From Clostridium fessum (GTDB taxonomy: Bacteria; Bacillota; Clostridia; Lachnospirales; Lachnospiraceae): a DNA stretch of 64,000 bases. Each line of letters starts with the position of its first letter. Position 1 is the stretch's first letter. Below are positions 27,209-36,211 of the stretch, one piece after another. The DNA is taken from positions 186,001 through 250,000 of the forward strand of contig NZ_PYLO01000004.1 of assembly GCF_003024715.1 (NCBI RefSeq), written 5' to 3'. The notes under the pieces are model-generated. The model saw only the letters and a program-made list of their open reading frames with translations, did no database searches and had not been told where the DNA came from. Both the position numbers and the translations under genes were made by a program.

Positions 27209-28588
27209 TTACTGGATGATTCCAGATGTGTCAACTGTCCAGGCAGTATCATTGCTGTCTTTGATATCCTTGAACCCTTTTCCGAGTTCCGGACGGGAAG
27301 CGGAAGAGGAGGAAGAGGTTGCTTTCTGGATGGTGCCGCTGGTGTTTACCAGGTAGCGTTTTTCACCGATGGAAACCGGCTCATAGCGGAGTTCCGGATC
27401 CGCCTTCTTTAAAAGACCGTTTACATAAACCTGGTTATCGCGCTCTCCATGGTAGCCCTGTCCTTTGAGGGAACCTTTGGTCTGGAAATACCAGATCTGG
27501 TTTTCTTCTAAATCATCATTGTAAATAGTCTGCTTGCCGGTACGCATCACGCCGTCGTCGCCGAAGTAGTAGGAGGCGAAGCTGCCATCCGCCTGTTTCA
27601 GGCTCTGAAGTCCGGTCTGCATTTCACCGCGCTCGTTGAAGCAGTAGCGCTCGGAATTGATGGTGAAAATAGCAAGATCCTTCTCGGCAAAGTAAGCGGT
27701 TCCGTTTTTAAAGAAGAAGGAAAATGGCTCTTCTTCTTCGCTGATGCCCGGTGCCCCTTCAATGGTGTACCAGCCGCTTGCCCGGCGTCCGCCATTTTCC
27801 GGATCGTAATAGCGGAAATCGTTTAAGCTGACAGTGTCTGTGGCAGAGTTGTCCGCTGTTGTTGCTTCGTTTGAAGGTGTGCTGGAGCTTACAAAGCCAG
27901 CTTCCGCGACATTGATCCAGCCTGTCTGCATCTGGCCGTCGATGAAAGTGTAGTAGCCATTGTCGATTTTGCGGTCCATCTGGTTTACGATCATGCGTCC
28001 TTCGGTGTCAAAATAGCACCAGACATCTTCATCGTCGGTGTCTTTCGTGATGGTTTCCAGCAGAATCCATCCGGTTTTTCTGGCGCCGTCATCCTCCTCG
28101 CCGAGGTAGTAGATCTGTCCGTCCAGCTCCAGAAGCCCGGTCTGCATCAGTCCGTCCTCGTCGAAATAGTAGGTTTTTCCGTCAATGCTCATCCATTTGG
28201 CAGTTACAATCTTGCCGTCTTTGCCAAAATAGAGCCAGGAGCCGCCGTCCGGAGAATCCGGGCTGTCGTAGCTGATCTCATTTTCAGCCGAAACCCATTG
28301 GTTCTTTGCCATGTGCCCCTCATCGTTGACGAAATAGTCATCGACTCTCTGATTGGTAGCAATCTCGCCTTCCTCATCGAGATAAAACCAGTCGCCATTC
28401 CGCTTTTTCCATGTGTTTGTCTCTTTATAGCCGTCCTCATCGTAGTAATAAAGACGACCATCTTCCTCTGTCCAGCCGCTCTGAGCCGCCAGAACTCTGT
28501 AAGTTCCCGTATTTGTCATTATAGGTGCAGCAGCCGCGAACAAAGCCGCAGCGGATAAAACAGCTAAAGTTTTAGTTTGCTTACGCAT
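27209..28588 (-). CDS. Secreted cell-wall-binding repeat protein E
   Basis: About 459 residues. The signal peptide MRKQTKTLAVLSAAALFAAA is related to those of A-C. CW-binding repeats follow (RLYYYDEDGYKETNTWKKRN, WLYFGKDGKIVTAKW, TYYFDEDGLMQTG), with acidic inserts less extreme than in A and B. A 180-residue part with fewer repeats ends in KDSNDTAWTVDTSGIIQ. ATG 28588 is chosen for the AAGGAGAG 8 bases upstream. The promoter region keeps GTATAAT and GTAATGCAG from the A-D leaders, but otherwise the DNA is diverged and G+C-richer. It is an older member of the family, outside the near-identical set. Confidence 0.87.
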   Translation of the reverse strand: MRKQTKTLAVLSAAALFAAAAPIMTNTGTYRVLAAQSGWTEEDGRLYYYDEDGYKETNTWKKRNGDWFYLDEEGEIATNQRVDDYFVNDEGHMAKNQWVSAENEISYDSPDSPDGGSWLYFGKDGKIVTAKWMSIDGKTYYFDEDGLMQTGLLELDGQIYYLGEEDDGARKTGWILLETITKDTDDEDVWCYFDTEGRMIVNQMDRKIDNGYYTFIDGQMQTGWINVAEAGFVSSSTPSNEATTADNSATDTVSLNDFRYYDPENGGRRASGWYTIEGAPGISEEEEPFSFFFKNGTAYFAEKDLAIFTINSERYCFNERGEMQTGLQSLKQADGSFASYYFGDDGVMRTGKQTIYNDDLEENQIWYFQTKGSLKGQGYHGERDNQVYVNGLLKKADPELRYEPVSIGEKRYLVNTSGTIQKATSSSSSASRPELGKGFKDIKDSNDTAWTVDTSGIIQ

Positions 28589-28643
28589 GGTATAATCTCT
28601 CCTTTTTGAAAATGCGAAAATCCATCGCTGCATTACGGGGCTT

Positions 28644-28649
28644 ATTATA
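28644..28649 (-). promoter_or_regulatory. -10 box of repeat-protein gene E
   Basis: TATAAT on the minus strand in a context (GTATAAT, then GTAATGCAG about 14 bases on) shared with leaders A-D; no consensus -35 box 17 bp upstream. Confidence 0.45.
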
Positions 28650-28704
28650 CGGGGATTATGCGTAAAAAGATAGTGTGCGTTGCTGGAAAGGGTGGAGAGA
28701 TGTG

Positions 28705-28740
28705 GAAAAAGGGGTGAACCAGCTGGAACACCCCTTTTTC
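28705..28740. terminator. Terminator of the aldolase gene
   Basis: Stem GAAAAAGGGGTG / CACCCCTTTTTC, symmetrical, so active in either direction; it ends the minus-strand polysaccharide operon. Confidence 0.8.
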
Positions 28741-28759
28741 TATATGAAAATATAATTTT

Positions 28760-30370
28760 TTATTTTACATATTTCGAATCCGTCAGGAACTCCAGCGTCA
28801 GCGTTCCTGCCAGCCTCTCCAGCGTATCTATCACATATTGGTTAATACTCTGTGATTTTTCCCGCGCGATCCGGTAGTCCATCGCGGAATTATAATAGTT
28901 GTCTCCATCGACCGTATATCCGTCGAATCCCGCGCAGGCGGCGTGGTGGATGCTTGTTTTGGTCAGGACGTTCAGCAGCATGACAAAGGAATTATCGATG
29001 ATCTCTGCATTCTGGTCGATCAGGGAATTGTAGTTTAAGGTGTAATCAAAATGCGTATCTTTGACATTCGTCACGTTCGAGGTCGCGATGACGCGCACCG
29101 GGCGTCCCTGGGCGTCGGCGTGCTCGAGCAGGCGGTTGTTGAGCTGGACATACCGCCTGGAATTGCTTAAGAACGCATAATCGATTGGAATTCCCTCCGG
29201 GATAAAATTGACGGAGATTGTGATCGGATTGTGCGCCTTAATATAGGAAAGAATTGCCTCCTTTTCCAGTTCCAGATTCTTACCCGGACCGAGCAGCAGA
29301 AGCGGGCGATCGCTCCAGGAAGCACTCAATGCCTGAATATCGGCTTCGTCATTGCATTCTGTGCTCTGATATCTGCGGTACAGTGTTTCAATGTAATCTT
29401 TGTCGTAGAGCAGTTTTTTCTCCGGCTCAATCGCATCCAGAATCGTATTGATGGATTTAAGCGACAGGGTGTGCTTATCCATCAGGAAGCGGACGTAGTT
29501 CGGATGGCAGTTGTTGGAGGCGGAAATATAGAAGAACAGGTTATATCCCCATGGGCTCTTGCGGAAGAACGGCATGATGCTGATGTCGATCGCCTCGAGC
29601 ATCTGGCTGACATTGAAATTGCGTCCGAATACGGTGTTCATGTACATGGAAATGAGTTCGATCGGAAGATTTCCGGCGCTTTTTCCCATGCCGTACAGGG
29701 TGGCATCAACTAAAACGGTGCGGTCTGCCGGTTCGCGTAAGACTTCCATGCTGTTCGAGTATGCGAGCTGGAAGTTATTGTGGGAGTGGTAGCCGATCGC
29801 GATCGATGGTTTTAAGTTGTAGTTTAAGAGCTGGAAATAGTGCAGCAGGTTATCCTGATGCAGTAGACCGTAGGTGTCTACAAGGGACATCGCATACGGT
29901 TCCAGATCGTTGACAAGGTCAACCAGATCCAGAAGCTCACGGTCGGAGTAGCTGGTGATCGAAACCGCCTGTGCAAACACTTTGTAGCCCAGTTTTTTGA
30001 CTTCGTGGCAGAACTGGATCGCCTCATGCATCACATGTTTTTTGAAAATGACGCGGATGCCGTCGATGTAGGAATCAGAACACGGGCTTAAATTAGAAAT
30101 ATCGCAGGTTCCGTAGTCGATCATGGCGACGATCATTGTATTTCCCTTGTCCAGCTTGCCGAAAATCTGATCGGCACACTGGGTTGTCGGCATGATCGTG
30201 CGGTTGCGGTCGAAGGAGCGGCGGTCATCCAGGAAACCAACTTCCAGAATGTCCACGCCCGCGCTGATCAGACGTTCAAAAATAGTAACAATATTGTCGT
30301 GACCGAACTCCCAGTCGTTGACGTAGCCGCCGTCGCGGAGAGTGCAGTCGAGTAATTTGACTTGTTTCAT
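28760..30370 (-). CDS. DRE-TIM (HMGL-like) aldolase with C-terminal extension
   Basis: 536 residues. Residues 1-300 are a TIM-barrel aldolase of the HMGL/4-hydroxy-2-oxovalerate aldolase superfamily, with the DRE-type motif LLDCTLRDGGYVNDW and metal-ligand segment GYHSHNN. Residues 330-536 are an added domain with GPGKNLELEKEAI that may have a Rossmann-like fold. Known relatives join pyruvate or acetyl groups to carbonyl compounds. It is the third gene of a minus-strand operon with a CMP-type cytidylyltransferase and a HAD phosphatase, a set that parallels aldolase/phosphatase/CMP-transferase steps in ulosonic acid synthesis. The substrate is unknown. Confidence 0.8.
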   Translation of the reverse strand: MKQVKLLDCTLRDGGYVNDWEFGHDNIVTIFERLISAGVDILEVGFLDDRRSFDRNRTIMPTTQCADQIFGKLDKGNTMIVAMIDYGTCDISNLSPCSDSYIDGIRVIFKKHVMHEAIQFCHEVKKLGYKVFAQAVSITSYSDRELLDLVDLVNDLEPYAMSLVDTYGLLHQDNLLHYFQLLNYNLKPSIAIGYHSHNNFQLAYSNSMEVLREPADRTVLVDATLYGMGKSAGNLPIELISMYMNTVFGRNFNVSQMLEAIDISIMPFFRKSPWGYNLFFYISASNNCHPNYVRFLMDKHTLSLKSINTILDAIEPEKKLLYDKDYIETLYRRYQSTECNDEADIQALSASWSDRPLLLLGPGKNLELEKEAILSYIKAHNPITISVNFIPEGIPIDYAFLSNSRRYVQLNNRLLEHADAQGRPVRVIATSNVTNVKDTHFDYTLNYNSLIDQNAEIIDNSFVMLLNVLTKTSIHHAACAGFDGYTVDGDNYYNSAMDYRIAREKSQSINQYVIDTLERLAGTLTLEFLTDSKYVK

Positions 30371-30400
30371 GATGTTTGTCCTCTTGTTATGTTTGTAATT

Positions 30401-31066
30401 TTAAAAATTGACTCCCAGAAACGCCCCGATATCATGCGTATCCTTTGCCGTATAAACTGGCGCATATTCCTGCCATGCCTCCGCGGTATCTGGTCCGAAG
30501 CCGTAGGTGACTGCCATAAAATCGACAGCTGCCTCTTTGGCACCTTTTCCGTCGGAAGAGGTATCACCGATAAGAACTGCCTCGGATGGAGACAACTCCA
30601 AAGCTTTTAAGCACTTGTGCAGAACGTCAGCCTTCGTCATTTTGCTGGCAAAATCGCTGCCGCAGATGGAGTCACAGAGTTCTGTGAAATGGTAATGTTC
30701 CAGCAGAGTCAGCGCATAATCTTCACGTTTCAGGGTGGCAACCCCGATCTTGCAGCCCTGTGCGCGGAGTGCGCGGATCAGGTCTTTGATACCGGCGTAT
30801 GGCTCGGCTTTCAGCAGGTCGTGATCCTTGTACTGGGTGCGGAAAATCTCGGTTGCGTGGTTCGCGGCGTCCTCGTCCAGTCCATAGAGGCGGATGAGCG
30901 ACAGCTTGACGGGCGGTCCGATAAAGGTGCGGAGTGTCGCCTCGTCGAGGGCAGGTTTTCCAAGTGCTTCTACCGTGTGACGCACGCTCGCAAAGACGCC
31001 TTCGGATGTATCGAGCAGCGTGCCGTCGAGGTCGAAGATCACGCCGCGGTATGTTTTCTTATTCAT
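30401..31066 (-). CDS. HAD-family phosphatase
   Basis: 221 residues, subfamily IA. It has motif I DLDGTLLDT (nucleophile and acid Asp), motif II GVATLK, motif III Lys in MTKADVL, motif IV GDTSSD, and a helical cap (about 20-90). It probably removes phosphate from a sugar or keto-acid intermediate. Its start overlaps the end of the upstream cytidylyltransferase gene by four bases (31063-31066), and the aldolase gene follows after 30 bases, so all three act together. Confidence 0.85.
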   Translation of the reverse strand: MNKKTYRGVIFDLDGTLLDTSEGVFASVRHTVEALGKPALDEATLRTFIGPPVKLSLIRLYGLDEDAANHATEIFRTQYKDHDLLKAEPYAGIKDLIRALRAQGCKIGVATLKREDYALTLLEHYHFTELCDSICGSDFASKMTKADVLHKCLKALELSPSEAVLIGDTSSDGKGAKEAAVDFMAVTYGFGPDTAEAWQEYAPVYTAKDTHDIGAFLGVNF

Positions 31067-31869
31067 AGGGTGCTAGTCCTCCTGTGTAAAATCGCCTGTA
31101 CTGTTTCAAGGTCGGCGGGGGTGTCTACGGAAAGCGTATATCCGCAGATGGGAAGAAATAGGATCGTTTTCCCATATTCGAGGAAACGCAGCAAATCCAC
31201 GCCCTCGATCTGTTCCAGAATGCCCGGTCTGCTCTGGCAGAAGAAATCGAGCGATTCCCGCGTATAAAGCCCGATACTCACAAATTTCCGGGAAGGTTCG
31301 TCAAGCGTCCCCTTGCGGAATGGAATTGGCGCACGGGAAATGTAAAGCCCTGTGCCGTCCGGGCGGCAGACTACTTTTATGTTGGATGGATCGGCTGTCT
31401 CGGCATCGTTCGGGATATCTGCCATGGCATTGATGAGAAATGGACGCTGTACATTTTCTTTTGAGGTAATAACAGTAAGCGCCTGCTCCATAAAATTTTG
31501 CAGAATCTCCGGTGTCAGAAGCGGTTCATCCCCGCCGATCATCGCATAAAAATCAAATTTCCGCGAAGAAGCAGACTTGGAATCTTCCAGAATCGTCACC
31601 GCCTCCTGAATGCGGGAGGTCGGATTCTGATGGGAATGGGAGGTAAAAACCGCCTCAAATCCATATGTCTGGCAAACAGCAGCAATCTCAGGGCTGTCGG
31701 TCGCAGCGTAAACGGCATCAAATACACCGCTGTTCCGCGCCGCCGCGAGAACCCGCACAACCATTGGAATCCCATCAATCTGTTTCAATGCCTTTCCCGG
31801 AAAGCGAACCGAATTAAGCCGCGCCGGAATCAGCGCGCAGACCTTTTTTTCCTGTGCTAATCGATTCAT
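31063..31869 (-). CDS. CMP-sugar-type cytidylyltransferase (KdsB-like)
   Basis: 268 residues. The nucleotide-binding start LIPARLNSVRFPGKALKQIDG, the metal-binding region GGDEPLL and the IKVVCRPDGTGLYISRAPIPF segment are typical of the KdsB/NeuA-type family that transfers CMP to 2-keto-3-deoxy sugar acids. A Gram-positive has no lipopolysaccharide, so the product is probably an activated acidic sugar for the surface glycan built by the next operon, or for a related wall polymer. First gene of the minus-strand operon; AGAGGAACG lies before ATG 31869. Confidence 0.83.
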   Translation of the reverse strand: MNRLAQEKKVCALIPARLNSVRFPGKALKQIDGIPMVVRVLAAARNSGVFDAVYAATDSPEIAAVCQTYGFEAVFTSHSHQNPTSRIQEAVTILEDSKSASSRKFDFYAMIGGDEPLLTPEILQNFMEQALTVITSKENVQRPFLINAMADIPNDAETADPSNIKVVCRPDGTGLYISRAPIPFRKGTLDEPSRKFVSIGLYTRESLDFFCQSRPGILEQIEGVDLLRFLEYGKTILFLPICGYTLSVDTPADLETVQAILHRRTSTL

Positions 31870-32055
31870 AAGACGTTCCTCTGTATGATAAAGCAGTTAC
31901 ATAAAGTAAACTGAACCGTAACGATTCAGGCATACCGATGTGAACCGGATGCTGACCTTTATTATAGAAAAGAAATAGGAGAAATACAAGATAGCATAAG
32001 AAAAATGTAAGGAGTTGGGAAAATGCCGTGTCGGCTATGAAAAAAGAAATATGTG

Positions 32056-32064
32056 TGGTATAAT
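32056..32064 (+). promoter_or_regulatory. Extended -10 promoter of the ThDP enzyme gene
   Basis: TGGTATAAT (TATAAT at 32059-32064), with a start of transcription expected near 32071. No good -35 box seen. Confidence 0.5.
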
Positions 32065-32102
32065 ATGACCACTTGACAAGGTATTTTCAGGAGGAAATCA
32101 AA

Positions 32103-34034
32103 ATGAAACAGAAACTTTCTAATTATATAGCAGAAAAGCTTCTCGCATCCGGTATCACGGATGTGTTTATGATCACGGGCGGCGGCGCGATGCATCTGGA
32201 TGACGCGCTGGGGCATCAGGAAGGACTTCACTGCCTCTACAATCATCATGAGCAGGCATGTGCGATGGCAGCGGAGGCGTATGCCCGCATCCACAACAAG
32301 ATTGCGGCAGTGTGCGTGACGACGGGACCTGGCGGCATCAATGCGATGAACGGCGTTGCGGGCGGATTCCTGGATTCAATCCCGATGTTTGTCATTTCCG
32401 GACAGGTGCGTTATGACACGACAGCGCGCAGCACGGGACTTCACCTGCGCGCGATGGGCGATCAGGAGTATGATATCACCAAATCGGTTGCCAATATGAC
32501 AAAATACTGTGAGATGGTGATCGATCCGATGCGTATCCGCTTCTGTGTGGAAAAAGCCCTGTATCTGGCTTACAACGGTCGTCCGGGTCCTACCTGGCTG
32601 GATATTCCGCTGAATGTGCAGGCGGCAATGATCGAGACAGACGATCTGATCGGCTTTGATCCGGAGGATTATGAGGCGGGCGGAACCGGCTGGGCGGCAG
32701 AGAGCGCGTCCGAGATCCCGGAGGATACCGCCGGAAAAGGTGAATTTCGTGCAAAACTTCCGGCACGTGTGACGAAGGAGACGGCGCGTGCGATCATCGA
32801 GAAAGTCCGCACCTCCAAACGTCCGGTGATCAATGCCGGAAATGGTATCCGTATCGGCGCGGCGCACGATGTTTTCATGCGCGTGGTTGAAAAGCTGGGA
32901 ATCCCGGTTGTGACCGGCGCGGACAGCATCGACTGTATCTATGACGAACACCCGCTGTACATCGGAAAAGGCGGCAACGTCGGCGATCGCCCGGGCAACT
33001 TCGCGATCCAGAACAGCGATCTGGTGCTGTCGCTCGGAAGCCGTCTGAGTTTCCGTCAGGTCGGTTACCGTTTTACTACCTGGGCGCGCGAGGCGTATGT
33101 GATTGTGAATGATATCGATGCCGAAGAGCTGAAAAAGCCGACCCTGCATGTGGACATGCCGGTTCACGCGGATGTGAAGGATCTTCTGACCGTGATGGAC
33201 GAGGTTCTTTCGGAGGAAGGAAAAGCGGACGGCGCGGCTTCGATGACGCAGGAGTACAAGGACGCGCAGGCAGAGTGGCTGCGTATCTGCCAGGGCTGGA
33301 AGCATGATTATCCGGTGGTTCTGCCGAAGCACATGAACGGCGGCACGGAGACAGAGGCAAACGTGTATGCATTTGCGTATGAGATGAGCCGCCGTTTAAA
33401 TGAGAATCAGATCGTGGTTGTGGGGAATGGATCTGCAAATGTTGTGTGTGGACACGCAAATATTGTGAAAAAGGGACAGAGATTTATCTCGAACTCCGGC
33501 ATCGCTTCGATGGGCTACGGACTTCCGGCATCGATCGGCGCGTGCGTGGCAGATCACAGCCAGGATATTATCCTGATTACCGGAGACGGCAGTATTCAGA
33601 TGAATTTACAGGAGCTTGAGACAGTTGTCAGCCACCGGATGCCGATCAAGATTTTCATTATCAATAACGGCGGTTACCATTCCATCCGCCAGACCCAGAA
33701 GAATTTCTTCGGCGAGCCGCTCATCGGTATCGGCGTGGACAGCGGCGATCTTGGATTCCCGAGCATGGAAAAGCTGGCGTGGGCGTATGGATTCCCATAT
33801 GTATCGATTCATGGAAACAAGGAGCTGGGCGAGAAGGTAGAAGAAACGCTGGCGATGGACGGCCCGGTAATCTGCGAGGTATTTGTAACGCTGGATCAGA
33901 ACTTTGAGCCAAAGTCCGCGGCGAAGAGACTGCCGGACGGAACGCTTGTATCGCCACCTCTGGAGGATCTGTCCCCATTCCTGCCGGACGAGGAGATGGA
34001 CCGTATCATGCTGATTCCGCGTATTAAAAAATAG
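32103..34034 (+). CDS. Thiamine-diphosphate-dependent enzyme, acetolactate synthase-like
   Basis: 643 residues, with the three ThDP-enzyme domains: N-terminal with catalytic Glu in NHHEQACAMAAEAYAR, a middle domain, and a C-terminal domain with the ThDP motif GDGSIQMNLQELETV...NNGGYHS. It is longer than normal IlvB (about 560-590), with an insertion near residues 190-230, and is not paired with an IlvN subunit. It lies in a polysaccharide locus, so a role in making a branched or acyl-modified sugar (as YerE-type enzymes do) is more likely than valine synthesis; this is inference. ATG 32103 has AGGAGG; the TTG at 32073 does not. An epimerase gene follows after 16 bases. Confidence 0.82.
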   Translation: MKQKLSNYIAEKLLASGITDVFMITGGGAMHLDDALGHQEGLHCLYNHHEQACAMAAEAYARIHNKIAAVCVTTGPGGINAMNGVAGGFLDSIPMFVISGQVRYDTTARSTGLHLRAMGDQEYDITKSVANMTKYCEMVIDPMRIRFCVEKALYLAYNGRPGPTWLDIPLNVQAAMIETDDLIGFDPEDYEAGGTGWAAESASEIPEDTAGKGEFRAKLPARVTKETARAIIEKVRTSKRPVINAGNGIRIGAAHDVFMRVVEKLGIPVVTGADSIDCIYDEHPLYIGKGGNVGDRPGNFAIQNSDLVLSLGSRLSFRQVGYRFTTWAREAYVIVNDIDAEELKKPTLHVDMPVHADVKDLLTVMDEVLSEEGKADGAASMTQEYKDAQAEWLRICQGWKHDYPVVLPKHMNGGTETEANVYAFAYEMSRRLNENQIVVVGNGSANVVCGHANIVKKGQRFISNSGIASMGYGLPASIGACVADHSQDIILITGDGSIQMNLQELETVVSHRMPIKIFIINNGGYHSIRQTQKNFFGEPLIGIGVDSGDLGFPSMEKLAWAYGFPYVSIHGNKELGEKVEETLAMDGPVICEVFVTLDQNFEPKSAAKRLPDGTLVSPPLEDLSPFLPDEEMDRIMLIPRIKK

Positions 34035-34050
34035 TAAAGGAAACGATAGA

Positions 34051-34986
34051 ATGAAGATAGTTGTCACAGGTGCCACCAGCTTTGTAGGTCTGGGGGCGGT
34101 GCGCGAGCTGTTACATCGCGGACATCAGGTATTCGCCGTACTGCGGGAACATTCGACGAAAGCGGATCTGCTGCGGGAAAATGGAAAATTTCCGCAGGGA
34201 CTCACGATTTTGGAGGAGGATCTGGGGAAGCTCTCGAAACTGCCGGAACGGATTCCGGGCGGATGCGATGTGTTTCTCCATATGGGCTGGCGCGGTGCAG
34301 GGAGTGATTCACGGAAAAATGAGTCAGTCCAGGAGGAGAGCGTGCAGGACGCGCTGAATGCCGTCCGCGTGGCGAAAGACCTCGGGTGCCGGCGGTTTCT
34401 CTTTACAGGTTCGCAGGCGGAGTATGGCATCAAGAGTGAGCTGACAGACGAGGAGGCGGTCTGCGAGCCGACCTCCCCGTATGGACGCGCGAAACTGGCA
34501 GTCCGGCAGCAGGCGGAAGTGCTCTGCCGGGAACTGGGACTGGATTACGGGCATGCACGGATTTTCAGCACGTATGGACCGGGCGATCATCCGTGGTCGC
34601 TTCTTTCCTCCTGTGTCCGGGCCTTCCGGGCAGGGGAGAAGATGACGATGACCGCCTGCACGCAGCTCTGGAACTTCATGTATATTGACGATGCGGGGCG
34701 CGCTCTGGCAGATCTGGCAGAATATGCGGGAAATCTCACGGATCACGGATGTGTCTACAATCTGGGCGGTCCGATGGATGAGACAGGACCGCTGCGCGGG
34801 TTTGTCGAGACGGTCTATGAGCTGTGCGGCAGGCAGGGCAGCATGGAATTTGGCGTCCGCCCGCCGAATGCAGAGGGAATCGTCAATCTGATCCCGGATA
34901 TCCGCAAGATGGAGCGGGTGGTTGGCTGGAAGCCACAGGTATATTTTGAAGAAGGAATGAAGAAAATTCTAGCTTTTCAGAAATGA
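34051..34986 (+). CDS. NAD-dependent sugar epimerase/dehydratase (extended SDR)
   Basis: 311 residues. The Rossmann start VVTGATSFVGLGAVRELLHRGH, catalytic Ser region FTGSQAEYG, YGRAK (YxxxK) and HARIFSTYGPGDHPWSLLSS are those of extended SDR sugar-nucleotide enzymes. It probably reduces, epimerises or dehydrates an NDP-sugar; the exact reaction is open. It lies 16 bases after the ThDP enzyme gene and probably acts on its product or substrate. Confidence 0.85.
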   Translation: MKIVVTGATSFVGLGAVRELLHRGHQVFAVLREHSTKADLLRENGKFPQGLTILEEDLGKLSKLPERIPGGCDVFLHMGWRGAGSDSRKNESVQEESVQDALNAVRVAKDLGCRRFLFTGSQAEYGIKSELTDEEAVCEPTSPYGRAKLAVRQQAEVLCRELGLDYGHARIFSTYGPGDHPWSLLSSCVRAFRAGEKMTMTACTQLWNFMYIDDAGRALADLAEYAGNLTDHGCVYNLGGPMDETGPLRGFVETVYELCGRQGSMEFGVRPPNAEGIVNLIPDIRKMERVVGWKPQVYFEEGMKKILAFQK

Positions 34987-35111
34987 TTTTTCTGCCCTCT
35001 GTGCAGAGTGACGGGAGAGAATGGTAAATATTTGGACATATTTTATCAGTTTATGCTAAGTAAATAGCGAAGCAGCCAAAAATCGTTAAGAAAATTGTAG
35101 GTTGTCAAAAG

Positions 35112-35166
35112 AGAGAAAGACGTTTAAAATAAAGGCAGTATAGCCGAAGCGGCTTTCTCTTTTTTT
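35112..35166 (+). terminator. Terminator before the glycosyltransferase genes
   Basis: AGAGAAAG (35112-35119) / CTTTCTCT (35153-35160) with inner GCC/GGC pairs and a T6 tail. It separates the ThDP/epimerase pair from the glycosyltransferase operon. No clear promoter was found between this stem and 35237, so some read-through may feed the operon. Confidence 0.7.
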
Positions 35167-35236
35167 GTGTTCGAAATTTGGTGGAACGAAACAGAAGAGT
35201 TCAAACAAAAAGCAAATTAATAGGAATCAGAAAAGT

Positions 35237-36211
35237 ATGAAAAAAATCAGTATATTAATTCCCTGCTACAACGAGGAAGAGAATGTAGGTCCGATCAGCG
35301 AGGCGGTTGTGGAGACGCTGGAGCGCGATCTGCCGGAATATGACTATGAGCTTGTCTTTATCGACAATGATTCGACGGACCAGACGCGCCCGATTCTTCG
35401 GAAGATCTGCAGCGAGAATCCACGGATCAAGGCAATTTTTAATGCCAAAAACTTTGGACAGTTCAATTCCCCGTATTATGGAATGTTACAGTGTACCGGC
35501 GACTGTGTGATCAGCATGGTGGCAGATTTTCAGGATCCGGTCGATATGATCCCGAAATATGTCCATGAGTGGGAAAATGGCTACAAGATTGTCATCGGCA
35601 TCAAGACGGGAAGCAAGGAAAACCCGATCATGTATGCGCTGAGGAGCTGCTATTACAAGATGATAAAGAAACTCTCCGATGTCGAGCAGATTGAGCATTT
35701 TACCGGTTCGGGTCTGTATGACCGCGATTTTATTGAGATTCTGCGGGAGCTTGACGATCCGACGCCGTTTCTGCGCGGAATCGTGGCGGAGCTTGGTTAT
35801 AAGCGCAAGGAGATCCCATATATCCAGCCGCAGCGCCGCGCAGGCAAGACACACAACAATTTTTACCGGCTCTACGATGCCGCGATGCTCAGTGTGACCT
35901 CCTATACGAAGGTCGGTCTGCGCCTGGCGACGATCTTTGGAAGTATCTGCGCGGCGATCAGTATGATCGTGGCGATTGTATATCTGGTGATGAAACTGCT
36001 TCACTGGTATGATTTTCCGGCTGGTATGGCGCCGGTTCTGATTGGAATGTGCTTTTTAGGGTCGGTTCAAATCTTTTTCATTGGTCTGGTGGGAGAGTAT
36101 ATTTTATCGATCAATTCGAGAGTCATGAAGCGTCCGCTGGTAGTGGAGGAAGAGCGGCTGAATTTTGATACACCGGTGAAAAAAGTTGGGGGCAAACAGC
36201 ATGAAATGTAA
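35237..36211 (+). CDS. Glycosyltransferase family 2, GtrB/DPM1-like
   Basis: About 324 residues. The N-terminal GT-A domain has ISILIPCYNEEENVGP, the metal-binding ADFQDP and FTGSGLYDRDF; the C-terminus has two membrane segments (about 240-265 and 275-300). Such enzymes attach a sugar to undecaprenyl phosphate on the inner face of the membrane, for later use in decorating a glycan. ATG 35237 is preferred to an earlier in-frame start at 35165, which overlaps the terminator. The next gene starts inside its last codons (36201). Confidence 0.85.
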   Translation: MKKISILIPCYNEEENVGPISEAVVETLERDLPEYDYELVFIDNDSTDQTRPILRKICSENPRIKAIFNAKNFGQFNSPYYGMLQCTGDCVISMVADFQDPVDMIPKYVHEWENGYKIVIGIKTGSKENPIMYALRSCYYKMIKKLSDVEQIEHFTGSGLYDRDFIEILRELDDPTPFLRGIVAELGYKRKEIPYIQPQRRAGKTHNNFYRLYDAAMLSVTSYTKVGLRLATIFGSICAAISMIVAIVYLVMKLLHWYDFPAGMAPVLIGMCFLGSVQIFFIGLVGEYILSINSRVMKRPLVVEEERLNFDTPVKKVGGKQHEM

